Source: Nanobdellota archaeon
Lineage (GTDB): Archaea > Nanobdellota > Nanobdellia > Pacearchaeales > GW2011-AR1
DNA: 6,405 bases
Assembly (NCBI GenBank): GCA_018821425.1
Contig: JAHJMH010000053.1
Span: 1-6,405, forward strand
Direction: 5' to 3'
Shown here: positions 1-3,898 of the stretch, one piece after another
Layout: each line of letters starts with the position of its first letter
Position numbering within the stretch: the stretch's first letter is position 1
Made by a program: the position numbers and the translations under genes
Notes under the pieces: generated by a model
What the model was told of the DNA's origin: nothing
The model's database searches: none
The model's input: only the letters and a program-made list of their open reading frames with translations

Positions 1-200
1 CGAAAAAAGCAGGTATCAAGAAAAGAGTTTATCCACACTTACTTCGTCACTCATTTGCAACACATTTACTTGAAAATGGAACTGATTTGAGAATAATTCA
101 AAAGCTTCTTGGACATTCTTCAATTAAGACGACGCAGATTTATACCCAAATCTCGCAAGCATCAATTAAAAATATTAAAAGTCCTTTAGACAACTTGTAG
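1..200 (+). CDS. xerA: Tyrosine recombinase, XerA-like, C-terminal fragment (5' end outside window)
   Basis: Reading from base 3, 65 codons are open before the TAG at 198-200; the start lies left of the window. The fragment is the end of a tyrosine recombinase catalytic domain. The HxxR box (HLLRH, bases 36-50), the second His in LLGH (108-116) and the nucleophilic Tyr in TQIYTQ (Tyr codon 141-143) are all present with normal family spacing, so the catalytic end is intact. Xer-type enzymes cut and rejoin DNA through a 3'-phosphotyrosyl link and resolve chromosome dimers at dif sites; archaeal XerA does this without FtsK. The short tail ending SPLDNL is like archaeal Xer proteins as I remember them. 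A phage- or element-type integrase cannot be excluded because the N-terminal domain is missing, but nothing else here suggests an integrated element. The next gene starts one base after the stop, suggesting co-transcription. Confidence 0.88.
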   Translation, partial: KKAGIKKRVYPHLLRHSFATHLLENGTDLRIIQKLLGHSSIKTTQIYTQISQASIKNIKSPLDNL

Positions 201-201
201 A

Positions 202-771
202 ATGAAAAAAGTGGATAAGGAAAATAAAGATAAAATTATGGAGAGGATTGAAAGAGCGGGAGATGCCGAGAATTACGAGACTTCTTGGGATGAAAAGGGG
301 ATGCCCGTGTCTAAGGAAAAGACCGAAATGAAGAAAGGGAGAATCTCTAAAGCGAGGGGGGCAAGATTTGAATTAAAGGTCAGAGCAGATCTGGAAAGTA
401 AGGGAAGAGTGGTCGATAAGTGGAGTAATAATGTAGACTTGGAAAAGAAGGAGGTTATTCCCGTAAAGAGATTATTTAAGAAGTTTAGTCTTGGAATTGG
501 GCATTATAGGGGAGTTTCCACTATCGGAACTGGCTTCCCGGATTTTATTTCGATAAAGCCCGTCACAGAAGGATTGTATAGTGTTATTGGGGTTGAAGTT
601 AAAATGAATGGGACTCTTTCCAAGATTGAAAAACAAAAATGTGCTTGGTATTTGGAAAATAAAGTTTTCTCGAGTATTTGGATTGCGAAAGCTGTTAAGA
701 AAGGGAAAAAAATAGAAATTGAGTATGATGATTTCAAAGAGAAGTATGGTGAGAAGTATAATAAAACTTAA
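202..771 (+). CDS. PD-(D/E)XK nuclease-like protein (VRR-NUC / Hjc-like fold)
   Basis: This 189-residue, Lys/Glu-rich, soluble protein has no signal peptide or membrane segment. Residues 50-68 (KARGARFELKVRADLESKG) resemble the first helix of Holliday-junction-resolvase-type nucleases, with Glu57 as the motif I acid. The core follows as GFPDF (111-115, Asp114), then a strand with VEVK (131-134; Glu132, Lys134), then LSKIEKQKCAW (139-149) with Gln145 in the place where VRR-NUC enzymes have their conserved Gln. The Asp...ExK...Q layout is the metal-dependent nuclease signature, so DNA cleavage is likely. The substrate (branched, flapped or damaged DNA) cannot be read from sequence. The first 45 residues are a charged extension of unknown role. 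The ATG begins one base after the recombinase stop and has no clear Shine-Dalgarno site, fitting translation from a shared transcript and hinting at a role in DNA processing. It could also be an inactive member of the fold or an endonuclease of a small element. Confidence 0.72.
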   Translation: MKKVDKENKDKIMERIERAGDAENYETSWDEKGMPVSKEKTEMKKGRISKARGARFELKVRADLESKGRVVDKWSNNVDLEKKEVIPVKRLFKKFSLGIGHYRGVSTIGTGFPDFISIKPVTEGLYSVIGVEVKMNGTLSKIEKQKCAWYLENKVFSSIWIAKAVKKGKKIEIEYDDFKEKYGEKYNKT

Positions 772-775
772 AATT
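767..775 (+). promoter_or_regulatory. TATA-like box for the ComEA-like gene
   Basis: The sequence CTTAAAATT is centred about 25 bases upstream of the ATG at 796 and overlaps the stop codon of the nuclease gene. That spacing would give a leaderless or nearly leaderless transcript. No Shine-Dalgarno sequence precedes the ATG, which agrees. The box is weak, and read-through from the upstream gene is also possible. Confidence 0.4.
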
Positions 776-795
776 GCTATTCGCTATTTCTGATA

Positions 796-1383
796 ATGAA
801 GAAATTTATCTTTTTACTGATTTTGATTTTATTTTTTGTGGGCTTTGTTTCTGCCGCTTGCGACTCGGGGCAGATTGATATTAATTCTGCTTCAGCTACG
901 GAACTTGACAAGTTATACGGCATCGGTCCTGCTAAAGCACAATCGATAATAGGTTACAGAAGCCAGAATGCATTTGAGAAAGTAGACGACTTGATTGAAG
1001 TTAACGGCATCGGTGAAGTTACATTGAGTAACATAAAGGTACAGGGACTTGCTTGTGTCGTCGGAGAGGAGACAGATTTAAGTGTCGCGTCGAGCGATAG
1101 CATGGAAAGTAGCGAAACTTCAACAAAAGAAATTAATCAACGGGCTAATCAAGACAATCCAGAGACTTTCGTTCCCGCACAAGCCCAAAATGGAAAAAAA
1201 TTGATTGCTCTTCAAACAATAAACCTGAACACGCAAGATATAAAAAGCGAGGAAAATTTGGAAGAAAAAGGGAACGGGAACCGTTATGCTTTTTACGGTC
1301 TTATCGCTTTCTCTTTAGTTCTCGCACTGCTCTTCACGTTAAGAGCCGCGAGAAAAAACAAATACAAAAACGAATTCGTGTAA
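796..1383 (+). CDS. Secreted membrane-anchored ComEA-like helix-hairpin-helix protein
   Basis: The 195-residue product starts with a signal peptide (Lys2-Lys3, hydrophobic core 4-17, likely cleavage near VSA at 18-20). Residues about 25-85 form a ComEA-type (HhH)2 domain: DINSASATELDKLYGIGPAKA, then a second hairpin VNGIGEVT (69-76). The two GIG hairpins at 42-44 and 71-73 are the backbone DNA-contact loops of this family. Cys22 and Cys87 flank the domain and could form a disulfide that closes it. A polar, Ser/Glu/Asn-rich stalk (about 90-160) leads to a C-terminal membrane helix (about 164-182) and a basic tail (RAARKNKYKNEFV), so the domain should face outward while anchored at the C terminus. 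Bacterial ComEA is a DNA receptor in natural transformation and is anchored at its N terminus; a DNA-binding role here is inferred from the domain only. No ComEC channel gene is in the window. The next gene follows after one base. Confidence 0.85.
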   Translation: MKKFIFLLILILFFVGFVSAACDSGQIDINSASATELDKLYGIGPAKAQSIIGYRSQNAFEKVDDLIEVNGIGEVTLSNIKVQGLACVVGEETDLSVASSDSMESSETSTKEINQRANQDNPETFVPAQAQNGKKLIALQTINLNTQDIKSEENLEEKGNGNRYAFYGLIAFSLVLALLFTLRAARKNKYKNEFV

Positions 1384-1384
1384 A

Positions 1385-1933
1385 ATGAAAGACGAAATAA
1401 AAATAAACGCAGTGCTTATCCTTGACATAATTGGAAAGCCGAAAGAATATCTTCTGGAAAGTCTTGAGAAACATATTGCAAATTTAGACAAGGAAAAAGG
1501 AGTTGTTGTGAAATTGAAGAAGATAAGGGAACCAGAGCTAATGGGAAACCAAGAAGTTTTTTACACGACTTTTGCGGAGGTTGAGATTGAGGTCGACGAG
1601 ATTCTGACTCTCGTGGGCTTGATGTTCAAGTACATGCCGGCGCACGTTGAGATTATTTCTCCCGAGATGATGGGCATAACAAACAATGTTTTTAATGAAA
1701 CTCTTAATGAACTTGTTAGAAGACTTCATGGTTACGACGAGCTTGCAAGAGTTATGCAAACAGAGAAGCAAGTTCTTATAAAAAAGATTAAGGAACTTGA
1801 CGGAGAAATTCCGGAGGGAATAATGCCCTTAACAGTTTTGAGAGATCCTTTTGAAGAAGTTGGTGCGGATGCTGATCTTGTAGAAGATTCAAAGCAAGAA
1901 CCTAAGAAAAAAGATAAGAAGAAAAAGAAATAA
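1385..1933 (+). CDS. Conserved-looking cytoplasmic protein of unknown function with poly-Lys tail
   Basis: I do not recognise a named family, although it resembles uncharacterised proteins I associate with DPANN archaea. It has 182 residues and no signal peptide or membrane segment. Residues 5-90 look alpha/beta: a first strand (INAVLILDIIG), a helix (20-35, EYLLESLEKHIANLD), a strand (GVVVKLKKI), a strand (FYTTFAEVEIEV, 59-70), a helix (DEILTLVGLMFKYM) and a strand (AHVEIISP). This is a ferredoxin-like order that recalls small ligand-binding or ACT-like folds, but no binding motif is visible. Residues about 101-137 are helical and could form a coiled coil (NETLNELVRRLHGYDELARVM). The end (169-182) is almost all Lys, with Glu, Gln and Pro. 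The one-base gap to the ComEA-like gene implies co-transcription and possibly coupled translation. The stop codon directly abuts the stop of the convergent surface-protein gene. Confidence 0.8.
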   Translation: MKDEIKINAVLILDIIGKPKEYLLESLEKHIANLDKEKGVVVKLKKIREPELMGNQEVFYTTFAEVEIEVDEILTLVGLMFKYMPAHVEIISPEMMGITNNVFNETLNELVRRLHGYDELARVMQTEKQVLIKKIKELDGEIPEGIMPLTVLRDPFEEVGADADLVEDSKQEPKKKDKKKKK

Positions 1934-1941
1934 TTATTTTT
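1904..1941. terminator. Overlapping convergent T-tract terminators
   Basis: On the plus strand the stop at 1931-1933 is followed by TTATTTTT (1934-1941), a short archaeal-type T tract with no hairpin. On the minus strand, just past the stop of the surface-protein gene, runs a long T-rich stretch (1933 down to about 1904). It is the antisense of the AAG/AAA lysine codons in the tail of the plus-strand gene. Archaeal RNA polymerase stops at T-rich tracts in the non-template strand, so each strand has a plausible terminator. This is inferred from composition only. Confidence 0.5.
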
Positions 1942-3217
1942 GACCTCGCCCTATTTTAAGAACATCAACTTTAGGCCTTACTTTTTTGTATTTGTTGAAA
2001 AACCAAAATAAGAGTACAATTACAACTAAGATTATCGACCAGCCGATTATCGTTCCTGTTGAGCCTGAGCTTTCGGGAGTTTCGCAAACGCCGGAGCGAG
2101 GGCAACAAAGTTTCTTTTCTTTGTCTCCGGTTTGTATTGTATCGATGCTGCAAACCTTATCGCTGTCGCAAAGAGTTCCTTCGAGTTGAGCACAAGTCGT
2201 TAATATTTCTGTGTTTGAAGAACTTTCGTCCGTCGTACCTTCGGGAGGAACATAACCTGGAATGAATTCAAGGAAAATATCTAATGTGGTTTCAAAGCCG
2301 TTGTTGGAGACTGCTTTTATTGTTCCTTGAATAGAAGAAGCACTCGTTCCGGAGATTATTGAAATTGTAATTTTTTCAGTATCGTCTTTTTCAAAATTAC
2401 TTATTGTTCGGGGGGATATAGTAATGTAGGGGTTTAATGCAGGGGGAATTGAGAAAGTTATATTCTTCGCTCCCTCACTTCCATAGTTTATGAGATAGAG
2501 AATTCTTTCTGTTGAGGAATTTGTCGCTAAGGAGACGTTGACTATTCGAGGTTCAATTCTGAATGCAAGTCCTTGAACTTCCGATGAAGAAGATTTTTTC
2601 TCGACGAAGAGTGGAACGGAATAAGCCGTGTTTCCCGAAGACAAGTTAACTCTTCCGATAGTTTCGTTTGTGTTGGAATCCAAATCGAAGTTTATCCGTT
2701 TCAGTTCGCCCGAAGAAAGACTTACTGAATTGCTCGAAGAAGCTAGTGAAGAATCAACATTTATTGTTATGCTGGCGTCTTGAATATTCTGAACGTCTAA
2801 ATAAAAGTCTTCGGAAGTTTTTACAAATCCTGGAGTCACATAAAAATCGACAGTTGCGTTTGAGATTGTGAAGTTCTGGATGAGTTCGTCGTCGACGATT
2901 TCGAGCACTTTTGTGTAACTTACATCGTTTATCCTCATTGAATAATTTCCCTCTGGTTTGTTTGAAAGAAGAGCGTAAATGTAAAAGTCGTCGCCAATCT
3001 TGCTGACTTCAAAATCCATTGGGATTCTCACGTGGTCTTGATAAAAGAGGATATTGTTGGAAGTTATTTGGTCAATGAAATTTCCTGAGGCTACCGAGAT
3101 GAGAGTTTCTCCCTGATTGAAATTAGGTGAATCTTTTGTGAATTGAAGTTCGACGGCAGAAACTGATGAGGCTGCAAGGATTATAATGAGGAACAAAAAT
3201 ATTAAAACTCTTTTCAT
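1934..3217 (-). CDS. Secreted, membrane-anchored beta-rich surface protein with cysteine module
   Basis: The 427-residue product has a signal peptide (MKRVLIFLFLIIILAASSVSA, cleavage near residue 21). Residues 22-320 are mainly beta strand in predicted character, with Ig-like or CARDB-like stretches such as 'IEPRIVNVSLATNSSTERIL' (221-240) and the segment 250-315, typical of archaeal envelope proteins. About eight N-glycosylation sequons are visible (Asn91, 115, 120, 184, 191, 227, 233, 252). A short linker (319-340) leads to a six-cysteine module (C342-x7-C350-x5-C356-x14-CC371/372-x5-C378), a Ser/Gly linker, a membrane helix (about 389-407) and a basic tail (NKYKKVRPK onward). It should be exposed on the cell surface with only the last 20 residues inside. 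The same cysteine module occurs in the 625-residue protein two genes upstream on this strand. No enzymatic motif is seen; a structural, adhesive or S-layer-associated role is inference. The ATG is chosen because it opens the signal peptide and lies 25 bases from a TATA-like box. Confidence 0.85.
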   Translation of the reverse strand: MKRVLIFLFLIIILAASSVSAVELQFTKDSPNFNQGETLISVASGNFIDQITSNNILFYQDHVRIPMDFEVSKIGDDFYIYALLSNKPEGNYSMRINDVSYTKVLEIVDDELIQNFTISNATVDFYVTPGFVKTSEDFYLDVQNIQDASITINVDSSLASSSNSVSLSSGELKRINFDLDSNTNETIGRVNLSSGNTAYSVPLFVEKKSSSSEVQGLAFRIEPRIVNVSLATNSSTERILYLINYGSEGAKNITFSIPPALNPYITISPRTISNFEKDDTEKITISIISGTSASSIQGTIKAVSNNGFETTLDIFLEFIPGYVPPEGTTDESSSNTEILTTCAQLEGTLCDSDKVCSIDTIQTGDKEKKLCCPRSGVCETPESSGSTGTIIGWSIILVVIVLLFWFFNKYKKVRPKVDVLKIGRGQK

Positions 3218-3238
3218 TGCTTTTTAAGAGAAAACGAG

Positions 3239-3246
3239 TTAATAAA
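3239..3246 (-). promoter_or_regulatory. TATA-like box for the 427-residue surface protein gene
   Basis: Read on the minus strand the sequence is TTTATTAA, centred about 25 bases upstream of the ATG at 3217 and preceded by an A-rich run. It lies in the 38-base gap after the small membrane protein gene. The spacing predicts a leaderless transcript, so this gene may be transcribed alone as well as by read-through. Confidence 0.45.
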
Positions 3247-3255
3247 TTTTTTTGA

Positions 3256-3741
3256 TTATTTTCTTCTTACAGAAAGGAATATTCCCGTAACGCCCGCCAA
3301 GAAAAAGAAGATTCCGGACAAGCCACCCGCATTTCCTGAAGACAAAGAGATTACACTTCCTGTTGCATTCATAGAAGATACTCCTAAGACAATGCCTACA
3401 AAAGCAATTACCGAAAATGCTGTAACCTTGCTCGCAAGACTATTTCTATTTACAGGGCTTGCAGGACCTCTGCCTAGATTCCTATAAATAAAATCCTGAA
3501 TGTCTTTTCCTTCATCCTTAAGCTCTTGTTCCCAATAGCCTTTAGCCCACGTGCCTTGATAACTCCTTTCTCTTTTATTAAGAGTTCTTTCCAAAAATGT
3601 TGCAGCCATTTTGCCTTTACCGATTTTTTCATAAAGTCGGGCACCAGTAAGAACCTCGTATAACGGGACCCACCCCTTCATTAACTTGTGCGCGGTAGAG
3701 TTTATTGACTTAACATCTCCACCTTCTTTCAGAAGCTTCAA
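3256..3741 (-). CDS. Small membrane protein of unknown function; annotated start (TTG) is doubtful
   Basis: From the TTG at 3741 the frame gives 161 residues. Residues 1-100 are soluble and charged (for example 'YEKIGKGKMAATFLERTLNK', 37-56, and a helical segment near 70-88). Two hydrophobic segments follow, at about 103-120 and 141-157, separated by a Ser/Gly/Asn loop with sequon N125AT, and the protein ends SVRRK. This ending resembles a two-helix C terminus I associate with other DPANN proteins. I recognise no family for the soluble part. The same frame stays open and protein-like for 22 more codons upstream (reading ...TNPGVNLSQAAYEKGLKLL) until a TAA at 3808-3810, with no ATG or GTG in that stretch. 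The TATA-like box for this gene lies next to an ATG at 3848 that is in a different frame. The real gene therefore probably starts at 3848 and is frameshifted at an (AG)6 tract. If the TTG is real, it overlaps the stop of the upstream small frame as TTGA. Confidence 0.65.
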   Translation of the reverse strand: MKLLKEGGDVKSINSTAHKLMKGWVPLYEVLTGARLYEKIGKGKMAATFLERTLNKRERSYQGTWAKGYWEQELKDEGKDIQDFIYRNLGRGPASPVNRNSLASKVTAFSVIAFVGIVLGVSSMNATGSVISLSSGNAGGLSGIFFFLAGVTGIFLSVRRK

Positions 3742-3848
3742 TCCTTTTTCATAAGCAGCTTGAGACAGATTAACGCCAGGATTAGTCCTCCTATCACTCT
3801 CTCTCTCTTACCTATTCGAGAATCCCGATATTCCTTATTCATCCTCAT
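3738..3848 (-). other. Out-of-frame 5' part of the small membrane protein gene, or a 36-codon upstream ORF
   Basis: An ATG at 3848 (a second ATG at 3842) opens a 36-codon frame that runs into the (AG)6 tract and ends at TGA 3740-3738. Its first 15 codons, up to RIGKR, are the only open path from the promoter. After the tract this frame reads a hydrophobic run (VIGGLILALICLKLLM), while the frame of the downstream gene reads ...SDRRTNPGVNLSQ.... In the downstream frame the post-tract codons mostly follow the purine-any-pyrimidine pattern of real coding DNA (AGT, GAT, ACT, AAT, GGC, GTT, AAT, GCT, GCT); in the ATG frame few do. Removing one AG unit fuses the ATG frame to the main frame, giving a protein of about 196 residues. 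Alternatives are a real small membrane peptide translationally coupled to the TTG, or a sequencing error. Confidence 0.5.
3797..3808. repeat. (CT)6 / (AG)6 dinucleotide tract
   Basis: Twelve bases of perfect CT repeat on the plus strand are AG on the coding strand. The tract sits about 40 bases inside the transcribed 5' end of the small membrane protein gene, exactly where the promoter-proximal ATG frame and the main coding frame part. Such tracts gain and lose units by polymerase slippage. Five units would join the two frames; six keep them apart. Confidence 0.85.
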
Positions 3849-3861
3849 TTTAATAATACGG

Positions 3862-3898
3862 TGAGCAAGAATTTAATATTTATAAATTTACTTGCTCA
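3862..3898. repeat. Inverted repeat enclosing the TATA-like box
   Basis: TGAGCAAG (3862-3869) is the exact reverse complement of CTTGCTCA (3891-3898). Inside, AATTTA (3870-3875) pairs with TAAATT (3883-3888), leaving a two-base bulge (3889-3890) and a seven-base loop. The right arm covers the last codons (Met-Ser-Lys) and stop of the 625-residue protein gene; the loop and inner arm hold the TATA-like box of the next gene. It could be an operator for a dimeric regulator, or an RNA hairpin at the end of the upstream transcript. Confidence 0.6.
3879..3886 (-). promoter_or_regulatory. TATA-like box for the small membrane protein gene
   Basis: On the minus strand the sequence TTTATAAA lies in an AT-only stretch just past the TAA of the 625-residue protein gene. 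Its centre is 34 bases upstream of the ATG at 3848 (40 from the ATG at 3842), so transcription starting about 26 bases downstream would leave a leader of roughly 8 bases. It is about 140 bases from the TTG at 3741, which argues against that TTG as the natural start. Confidence 0.55.

Noticed and set aside
504..737. Minus-strand frame opposite the nuclease gene
   Set aside because: It lies wholly within a well supported plus-strand gene whose catalytic motifs are in the other frame, and it has no start context.
1..771. Integrated mobile element defined by the recombinase and nuclease genes
   Set aside because: No attachment-site repeats, tRNA gene, phage or conjugation genes are visible, and the recombinase fragment looks like the chromosomal Xer type.
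796..860. Lipoprotein signal (VSAAC) in the ComEA-like protein
   Set aside because: The lipobox is poor, lacking the usual Leu at -3, and the protein has a C-terminal membrane helix; Cys22 is better explained as a disulfide partner of Cys87.
1538..1771. Minus-strand frame opposite the unknown-function gene
   Set aside because: It is fully antisense to a gene with a coherent alpha/beta pattern and has no features of its own.
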